NCBI GenBank assembly: GCA_016795465.1
Contig: JAEUHK010000116.1
Coordinates: forward strand, 1-64,000
Length of the DNA: 64,000 nucleotides
From: Verrucomicrobiaceae bacterium
GTDB lineage: Bacteria; Verrucomicrobiota; Verrucomicrobiia; Verrucomicrobiales; Verrucomicrobiaceae
Direction: 5' to 3'
The number at the start of each line of letters is the position of its first letter. Position 1 is the first letter of the stretch. A program made the translations under genes and the position numbers. Of the stretch, positions 25,853-33,566 are shown one piece after another. Under the pieces are notes generated by a model. That model had not been told where the DNA came from. It did no database searches and saw nothing but the letters and a program-made list of their open reading frames with translations.

Positions 25853-27387
25853 TGAGCCTGACCAAAGTAGTTTGGGCTTCAGCCCAAGGATCCCCGTCGA
25901 TTTGGGCTAAAGCCCAAACTACTTTTCTTTTCCTCGGCATCGCCGCTTCTGTCTTCGCTGATCTTCCCACCGCTGCCGAAAAGCAGGACTGGAACACCGT
26001 TTCCGCTCAAATCGCCTCCAAAGCCGATTTGAATGCCGCGCAGGCCGATGGAGCGACGCTGCTGCACTGGGCGGCTTACCATGACAAGGCCGAGATCGTC
26101 GAAAAGCTGCTCGCTGCGGGCGCGAAGGCCGATGTGGCAAATCGTTATGGCATCACGCCGTTGCTGCTCGCGTGTGAAAATGGCAGCGAAGGCATCGTGC
26201 GGGCGCTTTTGAAGGCGGGAGCCGATCCGCAGGCGAAACGACGTGGCGGCGAGACGGCGCTCATGATTGCCAGCCGCACAGGTCGAGTCGGAGTGGTGCA
26301 GGCCTTGCTCGAAAACGGTGCGAAAGTGGACGCGCAGGATCGTGAGGATCAAACCGCGCTCATGTGGGCCGCGGCGGAAGGTCATGCGGAGGTCATCGAG
26401 TTGCTCGTGAAGCAGGGCGCCAAGGTCGATCATCGCCTCAAATCCGGCTTCACGGCCTTTTTGTTCGCCGCACGCGAGGGAAAGAGCGTGGCGGTGAAGA
26501 AGCTGCTTCAACTCGGTGCGGACGTGCATGACGCCATCGACACGAAAGAGTCCACCGGAGGCCGCGATGCGCCGCAGGGCACCAGCGCGGTGCTTTTGGC
26601 CGTCGAGAACGGTCACTTCGAGCTGGCGATGGATCTCATCCGCGCCGGAGCCGATCCGAACGACATGCGCAACGGCTTCACCGCGCTGCATACGATCACC
26701 TGGGTGCGCCGCCCGCCGCATGGCGACGACGAGTCCGGCCAACCGCCGCCGGACACGCATGGCAAGCTAAGCAGCCTCGATTTCATCCGCGAGATCGTGA
26801 AGACCGGTGCCAAGGTCGATGCCACGCTCGCCAAAGGAGCCAAGGCAAAGGCTTTTGGCGCGATCAACTTCCACGGAGCCACGCCTTTCCTGCTCGCCTG
26901 CCGAAACGCCGATCTGGAGATGATGAAACTGCTCGTCGAACTCGGCGCGGATCCACACAAGCCAAACGCCGATGGCTCCACGCCGCTGATGGCCGCTGCG
27001 GGTCTCGGCTGCTACGCGCCCGACGAAGAAGCCGGCACGGAAGACGAATGCGTGGCCGCTTGCGACTACCTCATCAGCCTCGGCGCGGATGTGAACGCCG
27101 TGGACAAGAAGAATCAGACCGCCATGCACGGCGCAGCCTACAAGAGCCTGCCGAAGGTCGCCAAACTCCTCGCCGCAAAAGGGGCGAAGATCGCCGTGTG
27201 GAATCAGAAGAACGATCGCGGCTGGACGCCACTGCTCATCTCGCAAGGCTTTCGTCCAGGAAACTTCAAACCCAGCGTGCCCACCATCACCGCCATCAGC
27301 GACATCATGCGCGCGAACGGCATCGAGCCGCCACCAGCGCCGGACCGCGACGCTTTGCCGAAGAAGAAGGGCTATGAGCAGCGATAG
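25852..27387 (+). CDS. Exported ankyrin-repeat protein
   Basis: 511 aa. At least seven ankyrin repeats are visible, for example DGATLLHWAAYHDKAEIVEK, YGITPLLLACENGSEGIVRA, GGETALMIASRTGRVGVVQA, EDQTALMWAAAEGHAEVIEL and GSTPLMAAAGLGCYAPDE. The N-terminus is odd: a complete REP pair is translated (KVVWASAQGSPSIWAKAQTT) before the hydrophobic stretch FLFLGIAASVFA that serves as the signal peptide core. No other start codon exists before the core, so the REP is in the n-region. The gene is translationally coupled to the DUF1552 gene, and ankyrin proteins often accompany DUF1592/1552 pairs. A binding or scaffold role outside the cytoplasm is inferred. Confidence 0.88.
   Translation: MSLTKVVWASAQGSPSIWAKAQTTFLFLGIAASVFADLPTAAEKQDWNTVSAQIASKADLNAAQADGATLLHWAAYHDKAEIVEKLLAAGAKADVANRYGITPLLLACENGSEGIVRALLKAGADPQAKRRGGETALMIASRTGRVGVVQALLENGAKVDAQDREDQTALMWAAAEGHAEVIELLVKQGAKVDHRLKSGFTAFLFAAREGKSVAVKKLLQLGADVHDAIDTKESTGGRDAPQGTSAVLLAVENGHFELAMDLIRAGADPNDMRNGFTALHTITWVRRPPHGDDESGQPPPDTHGKLSSLDFIREIVKTGAKVDATLAKGAKAKAFGAINFHGATPFLLACRNADLEMMKLLVELGADPHKPNADGSTPLMAAAGLGCYAPDEEAGTEDECVAACDYLISLGADVNAVDKKNQTAMHGAAYKSLPKVAKLLAAKGAKIAVWNQKNDRGWTPLLISQGFRPGNFKPSVPTITAISDIMRANGIEPPPAPDRDALPKKKGYEQR
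25864..25926. repeat. REP family A, paired, within the ankyrin-gene signal peptide
   Basis: AAAGTAG-TTGGGCTTCAGCCCAA, a 14-bp spacer and TTGGGCTAAAGCCCAA-ACTACTTTT lie 12 bp after the start codon and are translated in frame. Confidence 0.93.
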
Positions 27388-27390
27388 CCA

Positions 27391-27451
27391 AAAGTGGTTT
27401 GGGCTTTAGCCCAAGCTCATCCCAACGATTTGGGCTAAAGCCCAAGCTACT
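27391..27451. repeat. REP family A, paired, between ankyrin and SGNH genes
   Basis: AAAGTGG-TTGGGCTTTAGCCCAA, a 15-bp spacer, then TTGGGCTAAAGCCCAA-GCTACT, directly followed by the ATG of the SGNH gene. The intergenic region is almost entirely this element. Confidence 0.92.
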
Positions 27452-28363
27452 ATGAAACTCCACCTTCTCCTCGCTTGCCTCCTGTCACCCATTGCTTCGC
27501 TTTGGGCTGAAGCCCAAACTACTTTGCTCTTCGCAGGCAGTAGCAGCATGTATTGGAACGATCTGCCGCGTGAAGTCGCAAAGATCGTGGATGGCAAAAT
27601 CGCCGGTCACATCGGCCAACCAGTCATTCCCGAAGCTGTGGGCCGCAGTGGCAGCGACATCCGCGTGTATCTCGAGCCCGGCTTCAATCGCTACGAATAC
27701 GGTGTGAAGACCGGGCAGAGCTTCCTCGACAAAATCGCCACCGAGAAGCCCGACATCGTGCCGATGATGGTCGTGTGTCGTTTCATCATGGGCGACGACG
27801 CGCCGAAAAACGGCAGCCCCGATCACGCCACCGCAATCACCCGCTACTGCGAGGCCATCCGCGCCGCTGGGGGCGAGCCGATGTTTTATGAAATGGGCTG
27901 GGGCAAGACCGAACGCGAGGCCGAAGGCCGCCAGCGCATCCTCGAACTCGCGAAGAAGAACCAAATCACGCTCTTCGCGCCCTGCTCCACGGCTTGGGCA
28001 CGTGTCTATGCCGAGAAGCCCGATCTCGCCCTCCAGCATCCGAAGGACAACGCGCACCCCGGTGATGCGGGCCACTTTTTGAATCTCGCCTGTTTCTACG
28101 CGGCGCTCACGCGTGAATCGCCCGTCGGCAAACTGCCGCGCACCTTTCACGTCTGGCCGCACGGCAAGTATGAGGCCGATGTGGCCAAACTCGCCGCCTT
28201 CCAGCCGGATGCCTACCAAGCGAAGATGGCGAAGTGGATGTTCAAACACATGTCAATGCACGCCACCGCCACATTGGACGATGAAACGGCCCGCTACCTC
28301 GAAACCGTGGCCTGGGAGACGTGGCAAAACGTGAGCCAGGCACTCCAGTTTGGCCAAAAGTGA
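27452..28363 (+). CDS. Exported SGNH/GDSL-type hydrolase-like protein
   Basis: 303 aa. The signal peptide MKLHLLLACLLSPIASLWAEA ends at an AEA cleavage site encoded by a REP. Directly after it, LLFAGSSSMYWNDLP is the block I serine motif (Ser31 the likely nucleophile, with the usual Asp of GDS replaced by Ser). DNAHPGDAGH near the C-terminus supplies the D-x-x-H pair (Asp199, His202). These point to an SGNH esterase fold, perhaps acting on acetylated glycans like those handled by neighbouring hydrolases. Substrate unknown. The TGA stop lies at the edge of another palindrome. Confidence 0.75.
   Translation: MKLHLLLACLLSPIASLWAEAQTTLLFAGSSSMYWNDLPREVAKIVDGKIAGHIGQPVIPEAVGRSGSDIRVYLEPGFNRYEYGVKTGQSFLDKIATEKPDIVPMMVVCRFIMGDDAPKNGSPDHATAITRYCEAIRAAGGEPMFYEMGWGKTEREAEGRQRILELAKKNQITLFAPCSTAWARVYAEKPDLALQHPKDNAHPGDAGHFLNLACFYAALTRESPVGKLPRTFHVWPHGKYEADVAKLAAFQPDAYQAKMAKWMFKHMSMHATATLDDETARYLETVAWETWQNVSQALQFGQK
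27502..27525. repeat. REP family A half-site encoding a signal-peptide cleavage site
   Basis: TTGGGCTGAAGCCCAA-ACTACTTT lies in frame and encodes WAEAQTT at the signal peptidase site of the SGNH protein. Confidence 0.92.
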
Positions 28364-28440
28364 TGCAGGCACTCCTGCCTGCACTTTGGGAGCCAAACAG
28401 ACAAGAGTGTCTGTTTCACTGTCAGGCCGCGCTGGCCTCA
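28356..28440. repeat. Palindrome cluster, REP family C
   Basis: Three consecutive palindromes lie between the SGNH and sigma genes: GCAGGC-ACTCCT-GCCTGC within AAAGTG/CACTTT ends, AAACAGACA-AGAG-TGTCTGTTT, and AGGCC-N5-GGCCT. Parts recur inside the FecR gene at 29180-29237. The first also contains the SGNH stop codon. Confidence 0.75.
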
Positions 28441-28456
28441 TCCGTTGCCCAGAGAC

Positions 28457-29026
28457 ATGCCACTCGATCACGAAACCATCCTGAAACACCTCTTTGAGGC
28501 CCGGCAGCGGCTGAGCGGGGTGGCGTGGCTCATGGTGCGGGATGCGCAAGCAGCGGAGGATCTGTTTCAAAACGTGGCGCTGAAGTCGGTGACGAAGAAT
28601 GTGTCCTTCGAGCACGAGGGAGCGCTGCTGTCGTGGGCGATGGTCTCCATCAAGCGTGAGGCCATCGACTGGCTGCGGAAGCGCAAGCCCGAGACGCTCG
28701 GCCTGGAGCCGGAGGTGCTTGATTTGATCAGCGACGAATGGTCCACCCATCCGCAGCCCGAGGGGCAGCGCATGGAGGCGCTGCGCGAGTGCCTCGCCTC
28801 CGTGCCGGAGAAATCGCGGCAGCTTCTGCACCTGCGTTACTTTGACGGGCATTCGTGTGATGAGGTCGCGCAACGTGTCGGCGCGAGCGTGGACGCGGTG
28901 TATCAGCGACTCTCGCGGCTTCATCGGCAGCTCAAGCAGTGTGTGGATCAAAAAGTGGATGCGGCTTTAGCCGCATTCCCGGCATCTGATGCGGCTAAAG
29001 CCGCAACCACTTTCCCAACCCCATGA
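28457..29026 (+). CDS. ECF-type RNA polymerase sigma factor
   Basis: 189 aa from ATG 28457 (a TTG at 28445 is less likely). Region 2 reads LSGVAWLMVRDAQAAEDLFQNV with LLSWAMVSIKREAIDWLRKRKP. Region 4 reads LASVPEKSRQLLHLRYFDGH and DEVAQRVGASVDAVYQRLSRLH. It directs RNA polymerase to alternative promoters. The final ~20 residues (DAALAAFPASDAAKAATTF) are translated from a REP family B palindrome and look unrelated to the sigma fold. The stop overlaps the FecR-like gene by ATGA, so sigma and its probable membrane regulator are translationally coupled. Confidence 0.93.
   Translation: MPLDHETILKHLFEARQRLSGVAWLMVRDAQAAEDLFQNVALKSVTKNVSFEHEGALLSWAMVSIKREAIDWLRKRKPETLGLEPEVLDLISDEWSTHPQPEGQRMEALRECLASVPEKSRQLLHLRYFDGHSCDEVAQRVGASVDAVYQRLSRLHRQLKQCVDQKVDAALAAFPASDAAKAATTFPTP
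28951..29013. repeat. REP family B, paired, translated in the sigma factor C-terminus
   Basis: AAAAGTGG-ATGCGGCTTTAGCCGCAT, a 14-bp spacer, then TGCGGCTAAAGCCGCA-ACCACTTT. The outer bases match family A ends, while the inner hairpin differs. It is in frame at the 3' end of the sigma gene. Confidence 0.92.
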
Positions 29027-30279
29027 ACGAGGACCTTCTCATCCAGCGCTATCTTGATGGCAGCCTCTCGCGTGAGGACCTCGCGGTGCTGAATCAGCGC
29101 CTGCGTGACGAAGCGGACTTACGCGAGCATCTGCGCGACATTGCTGGGCAGGCCGTTGCCTTCGGTGACCTCGCACGGCGTGAAACAGACACTCCTGTCT
29201 GTTCATCAAAGAAACCAGACAAGAGTGTCTGGCTCACTTCTCTCGCCCTCGCGGCATCCATCGCCGTGCTCGCGGCCAGCGCCTGGCTTTTCTTTGCCAG
29301 CAAGCCCGATGCCGTCCTCACGCTCGTCGAAAGCACCGGCACTGTCGCGTGGAGCGATGGCACGGTCATCGCGAGCGGCGCAACCTTGCCCGCAGGCACG
29401 CTGGAGACCGTGGGCGAGGCCAGCAGCGCGCTGCTGCGCTTTGACGATGGATCGCTCATCACGCTGCATGGCGACGCGGAGCTTTCGTTCGCGAGCGAGC
29501 ATCAAAAAGTGCTCTCGCTCACCCGCGGCACACTTTCCGCCGAGGTGCGACCGCAACCTGCGGGTCGCCCAATGCTCATCCGCACGCCCAGCGCGGTGGC
29601 GGAGGTCGTGGGGACGGCGTTTGATCTCTCCACACGATCGGAAGACACGCTGCTGAAGGTCAACGAGGGCCTGGTGAAGCTGAAACGCCTCGCCGATGGC
29701 AGCGAGATCGACGTGCCTGCCAATCGCAGCGCCGTGGCGTCGCTGAACACTGGCGCGGCGCTCGACGCGGCCTCCACGCCGGAGCCGCTCACGACATGGC
29801 GCTTTGATTTCACCACCAGCACGCCGCCACGCGACTGGCGCGGCTTTTCCAAAAACGGCGCGATGCACGCCAGCCCCTACGTCGCCAAAAAAATGCCCGA
29901 TGGCCGCATCGTCACCCACCACGGCATCTCCATCCGCACCGCGATGCTGGAGAAGCCCCTGCGCATGCTCGCCACTGAGCACAGCGTGATCAAATACCGC
30001 CTGCGGCAGGATCAGCCGGGGCCGGTGAACTTCATGCTGCTCACCCACAAGCCGGATGGCAGCTTTGGAGGCAACTTCGAACTGCTGCTGCCTCGCGATC
30101 AACTGGATCCAAACAACGATGGCTGGTGCGAGATCACATTACCCATCTCTGCATTCCGTCCTCTCACCCCACGTCATCCGAAACTCGAAGGCCATGTGCT
30201 GACTTCGGTGATAGCCTTCACATCGAGAGCAGACGCGGGGCTGGTGGTCTCTCATTTCTCCATCGACTCCCAGCCATGA
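29023..30279 (+). CDS. FecR-like anti-sigma / signal transducer
   Basis: 418 aa. A cytoplasmic N-terminal helical part (IQRYLDGSLSREDLAVLNQRL) resembles anti-sigma domains. It is followed by a transmembrane helix at about residues 68-90 (LALAASIAVLAASAWLFF) and a FecR domain (GEASSALLRFDDGSLITLHG, TRGTLSAEV, TPSAVAEVVGTAFDL). A C-terminal beta-rich domain of ~150 residues resembles a carbohydrate-binding module (FTTSTPPRDWRGFS). It probably senses an extracellular cue and controls the coupled sigma factor. Residues ~54-72 (ETDTPVCSSKKPDKSVWLTS), just before the membrane helix, are encoded by a palindrome cluster, so the linker appears to be a repeat insertion. Confidence 0.87.
   Translation: MNEDLLIQRYLDGSLSREDLAVLNQRLRDEADLREHLRDIAGQAVAFGDLARRETDTPVCSSKKPDKSVWLTSLALAASIAVLAASAWLFFASKPDAVLTLVESTGTVAWSDGTVIASGATLPAGTLETVGEASSALLRFDDGSLITLHGDAELSFASEHQKVLSLTRGTLSAEVRPQPAGRPMLIRTPSAVAEVVGTAFDLSTRSEDTLLKVNEGLVKLKRLADGSEIDVPANRSAVASLNTGAALDAASTPEPLTTWRFDFTTSTPPRDWRGFSKNGAMHASPYVAKKMPDGRIVTHHGISIRTAMLEKPLRMLATEHSVIKYRLRQDQPGPVNFMLLTHKPDGSFGGNFELLLPRDQLDPNNDGWCEITLPISAFRPLTPRHPKLEGHVLTSVIAFTSRADAGLVVSHFSIDSQP
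29180..29237. repeat. REP family C pair inside the FecR-like gene
   Basis: AACAGAC-ACTCCT-GTCTGTT and CCAGACA-AGAG-TGTCTGG occur 11 bp apart with GTGAAA/CTCAC ends. They are translated in frame and match segments of the cluster at 28356-28440. Confidence 0.85.
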
Positions 30280-30286
30280 GGGCAAA

Positions 30287-30299
30287 GTTACCATAACAC
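30287..30299. promoter_or_regulatory. GTTA-N3-TAAC site, second copy
   Basis: GTTACCATAACAC differs by one base from the site at 12931-12943 and lies 54 bp before the probable start of the paralogous hydrolase. It is a candidate binding site of the LacI regulator at 11878-12927, or a shared core promoter. Confidence 0.5.
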
Positions 30300-30353
30300 C
30301 CGCTTTGCATGCTTCGTCCGCGAGGAGCGGCTGTATGGGGCGTTTATCGACTC

Positions 30354-33035
30354 ATGCTCCGTCTCACCTTTGCTCTTCTCTTTGCATCGCTCGCCAGTTT
30401 GGCCGTCGCGCAGCCTGCGCGGTTCACGCCTTCGGTCATCACGAACCCCGGCGCGGAGTTTCAAGACGACGCACGCAGTGGCGCGATGATCATCGGGATG
30501 GATCGCACGCTGAAAGGGCGCATCTGGGGCTGCTGGACGGGCACGGGGGACAAGCCGGATGGGTATTTCCTGCTCGCGACGAGCGATGACGATGGCGCGA
30601 CCTGGTCGAAGCCGCGTCTGGCGGTCGGCGCACGCATGGAGGCGGCGCAAAAGGTCAGCGGGGCGCTGGTGGGGAATCTGTGGACCGATCCGAAGGGGCG
30701 TTTGTGGCTGTTTTTCGATCAGCAGCTTGGCGATCCGCAGAAGCGCATCACGAACTGGTTCATGCGCTGCGATGATCCTGATGCGGCGGAGCCTTCGTGG
30801 AGCACGCCGGTGATGTTTGCGGAAGGTTGCACGCTGAACAAACCGACGGTGCTCAAGGACGGCACGTGGCTGCTGCCGGTGTCGGATTGGCACAAGAAAA
30901 CGTGCCGTGTCTTTGAATCGACCGATGAAGGCGCGACGTGGAAGGAGCGCGGCAGCTTGCAGTTCCCGGATTGGGAGTTCGACGAGCACATGATGGTCGA
31001 GTTGAAGGATGGTCGCCTGTGGATGCTCGCCCGCACGAAAGGCCAGCCGCATGAGAGTTTCTCCAGCGATGGCGGCAAAACGTGGATCGAGCCGAAACAA
31101 CCCGCGACGGTGCAGAATGTAAATGCGCGCTTTTTCCTGCGACGGCTCAAATCGGGCCGCATTTTGCTCGTGAAGAACGGCTCGCCTGCCGAGCGACTCC
31201 AGAAGCGCACGCACATGAGCGCGTGGCTGTCCGAGGACGAAGGCCAGACGTGGAAAGGCGGCCTGCTGCTTGATGAGCGCAACGCGGTGTCCTATCCCGA
31301 TGGCTTCGAAGCGCCCGATGGGCTCATCCACATCCTCTATGATTGGAACCGGCACACCGACGCGGAGATCCTGATGGCGAAATTTCGCGAGGAGGATGTG
31401 CTCGCGGGCAAAATCGTGTCGAAGGATGCGAAGCTGCTCATGCTCGCGAACAAGGCCACCGGCCCGAAGCCCGAAAAGCTCTACAACGGCATCGAATTGC
31501 CCGACCAATGGCCGCCGCGCTACCGCGAGCCAAGTGACGAGGTGATGGAAGTGCCGTATTTGAAGAAAAAGCCGAAAGTCATCCCCATCGACCTCGGCAG
31601 GCAGCTTTTCGTCGATGATTTCCTCATCGAGAAAACCACGCTCAAGCGCACGTTTCATCAGGCGAAGAAGTTTGAGGGCAATCCGGTCTTCAAAGCCGAA
31701 ACCGAGCGAGAGCTCGCCCCAGCCACGCAAGGCGAGAAGGGCGAGGAAGCGACCACCTTCACTGGTCAGGGCGGCGTGTTTTACGATCCGTCGGAAAAGC
31801 TCTTCAAGATGTTCTACGTCGCCGGTTGGCGCGGGCCGCTGTCGCTTGCGACGAGCCCGGACATGAAGACGTGGACGCGTCGCGGCCAGCTTTTGCCGGA
31901 AGGACTGCGCTGGACGGGACCGAAGCTTGCCACAGGCGGCTCGGACAACTGCGTGTGGCTCGATTTGAATGCCAAATCACCCGCGGAGCGCCTCAAATAC
32001 ATCACCTGCTGGCTGCATGTGCCGAAGGAGCAACGCCCGCAGGGCTTCATGCACTCGCTGCATGTCTCCGATGGCAAAACATTCTCCGATGCGGTGACGA
32101 CGACCATCGCGGCGGATGATTACTGCTCGTTCTTCTTCAATCCCTTCCGCGAGAAGTGGTGCTTCAGCATCAAGATCGGCACCTCACGCGGTCGCAGCCG
32201 CTACTACTACGAGAGCGATGATTTCCTCGCGGGTGCCGACTGGAAGAAGAGCGTGTTTTGGACCTGCACGGACAAACTTGATCTCCCTGAGCCGCAGGGC
32301 CGCTATCCCGGCGCGGGTGAGGCTGCGCAGCTCTACAGCCTGAATGCGGTGGCGTATGAAAGCCTCATGGTCGGCATGCACTACATCCATCGCGGCCCGA
32401 ACAATGGCGTCTGCGAGAAGGGCAAGTTTCCGAAGCTACTCGATCTCGAGCTTGGCTTCAGTCGCGATGGCTTTCACTGGGATCGGCCGGATCGACGCGG
32501 CTTCATCGTCGGCTCACGCTCGGAGGGCTCGTGGGATCGCGCGTATCTGCACGGCGCGGCGGGCGTGTTTGTCGTGCTCGATGACCAACTCGTATTTCCC
32601 TACATGGGCACCAGCGGCATCGCGCCGAGCGGTCATCGCGGCATGTATACCGGCGGCAGCATCGGCCTCGCCACGCTGCGGCGCGATGGCTTTGCCTCGA
32701 TGGATGGCCCTGGCGAGCTGACGACGCGTCCGGTGAAGTTCAAAGGCAAGCACCTCTTCGTGAACGTGAATGGCGAGGTGCGGGTGGAAGTGCTCGATGA
32801 GGCTGGAAAGGTGCTGCGAACGTCCAAACCGGCGGTGGGTGACCAAACGAAGCTCAGGGTGGAATGGAATGACGGTATTGACCTTACTGACCTGATTGGG
32901 AAGACGGTGAAATTGCGCTTCCATCAAACGAAAGGCTCATTGTATGCATTCTGGGTGAGTGCTGATGCAAATGGTGCCAGCGGTGGCTACGTCGGCGCGG
33001 GCGGGCCTGCTTTCGATGGTGTGCGTGACCGATGA
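30354..33035 (+). CDS. Exported sialidase-like / GH43-clan-like two-module protein
   Basis: 893 aa from ATG 30354 (signal peptide MLRLTFALLFASLASLAVAQ); an in-frame ATG at 30309 adds 15 residues that lack signal character. The N-terminal module is a sialidase-type propeller with Asp-box repeats (SDDDGATWSKP, STDEGATWKERG, SSDGGKTWIEP, SEDEGQTWKGG). The linker PEKLYNGIELPDQWPP and the C-terminal propeller plus beta-sandwich (PIDLGRQLFVDDFLIE, GGVFYDPSEKLFKMFYVAG, SIGLATLRRDGFASM) closely match the gene at 12999. The N-terminal modules differ, so the pair is a mosaic. An RIP/FRIP arginine motif is not obvious, so true sialidase activity is doubtful. Confidence 0.83.
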   Translation: MLRLTFALLFASLASLAVAQPARFTPSVITNPGAEFQDDARSGAMIIGMDRTLKGRIWGCWTGTGDKPDGYFLLATSDDDGATWSKPRLAVGARMEAAQKVSGALVGNLWTDPKGRLWLFFDQQLGDPQKRITNWFMRCDDPDAAEPSWSTPVMFAEGCTLNKPTVLKDGTWLLPVSDWHKKTCRVFESTDEGATWKERGSLQFPDWEFDEHMMVELKDGRLWMLARTKGQPHESFSSDGGKTWIEPKQPATVQNVNARFFLRRLKSGRILLVKNGSPAERLQKRTHMSAWLSEDEGQTWKGGLLLDERNAVSYPDGFEAPDGLIHILYDWNRHTDAEILMAKFREEDVLAGKIVSKDAKLLMLANKATGPKPEKLYNGIELPDQWPPRYREPSDEVMEVPYLKKKPKVIPIDLGRQLFVDDFLIEKTTLKRTFHQAKKFEGNPVFKAETERELAPATQGEKGEEATTFTGQGGVFYDPSEKLFKMFYVAGWRGPLSLATSPDMKTWTRRGQLLPEGLRWTGPKLATGGSDNCVWLDLNAKSPAERLKYITCWLHVPKEQRPQGFMHSLHVSDGKTFSDAVTTTIAADDYCSFFFNPFREKWCFSIKIGTSRGRSRYYYESDDFLAGADWKKSVFWTCTDKLDLPEPQGRYPGAGEAAQLYSLNAVAYESLMVGMHYIHRGPNNGVCEKGKFPKLLDLELGFSRDGFHWDRPDRRGFIVGSRSEGSWDRAYLHGAAGVFVVLDDQLVFPYMGTSGIAPSGHRGMYTGGSIGLATLRRDGFASMDGPGELTTRPVKFKGKHLFVNVNGEVRVEVLDEAGKVLRTSKPAVGDQTKLRVEWNDGIDLTDLIGKTVKLRFHQTKGSLYAFWVSADANGASGGYVGAGGPAFDGVRDR

Positions 33036-33176
33036 TTTTCGTGATTTTCAGCGGTTGGTTGAGCAGAGCTTCGAGGGCTGTAAATGGCTAATTTCCGAGG
33101 AAAGAAGAGTTCTTCTCAAAGATTTCCGCAGAACAAGTATTGACACCCTGCATGGTTTTTGCGTGAATGAAGACCC

Positions 33177-33494
33177 ATGGCCACCAAATCCACATCCAAG
33201 AAGCCGGCCGCCAAGGCTGCCGCCAAGAAACCCGCCAAACGCAAAGCGAACCCCGCGCTGATGAAGCCGGTCCAGCCCGATGATGTGCTGGCCGCCGTCG
33301 TCGGCTCCGCTCCTCTTGCCCGCGGTCCTCTCACGAAGAAGATCTGGGACTACATCAAGAAGAACGGCCTCCAGGACCAGAAGAACAAGCGTAACATCAA
33401 CGCGGACGCCAAGCTCAAGGCCGTGTTCAATGGCAAGAGCACCGTCACGATGTTTGAGATGACCAAGCTGGTGAACAAGCACATCAAGGCTTGA
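33177..33494 (+). CDS. SWIB/MDM2-domain protein with lysine-rich tail
   Basis: 105 aa. Residues 1-25 are a Lys/Ala-rich tail (KKPAAKAAAKKPAKRK) like histone H1 tails. From about 27 to the end runs a SWIB domain (MKPVQPDDVLAAVVG, RGPLTKKIWDYIKKNGLQD, NINADAKLKAVFNGKSTVTM, EMTKLVNKHI). In eukaryotes SWIB occurs in chromatin remodellers; among bacteria it is common in Chlamydiae and Verrucomicrobia, sometimes fused to topoisomerase. A nucleoid-associated function is likely by inference. It is a single gene followed by a strong terminator. Confidence 0.93.
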   Translation: MATKSTSKKPAAKAAAKKPAKRKANPALMKPVQPDDVLAAVVGSAPLARGPLTKKIWDYIKKNGLQDQKNKRNINADAKLKAVFNGKSTVTMFEMTKLVNKHIKA

Positions 33495-33518
33495 TCCACT
33501 TCTGAAATCCATTTGAAG

Positions 33519-33553
33519 ACCGGGCGGTTGGGTGATCCCACCGCCCGGTTTTT
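33519..33553 (+). terminator. Rho-independent terminator after the SWIB gene
   Basis: ACCGGGCGG / CCGCCCGGT stem with a 13-base loop, followed by TTTTTCTTT. Confidence 0.9.
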
Positions 33554-33566
33554 CTTTGGATGTATT

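Noticed and set aside
21503..29237. Repeats considered as a CRISPR array
   Set aside because: The units are palindromic, unevenly spaced, partly in coding sequence and next to a RAYT gene; no regular spacers and no cas genes.
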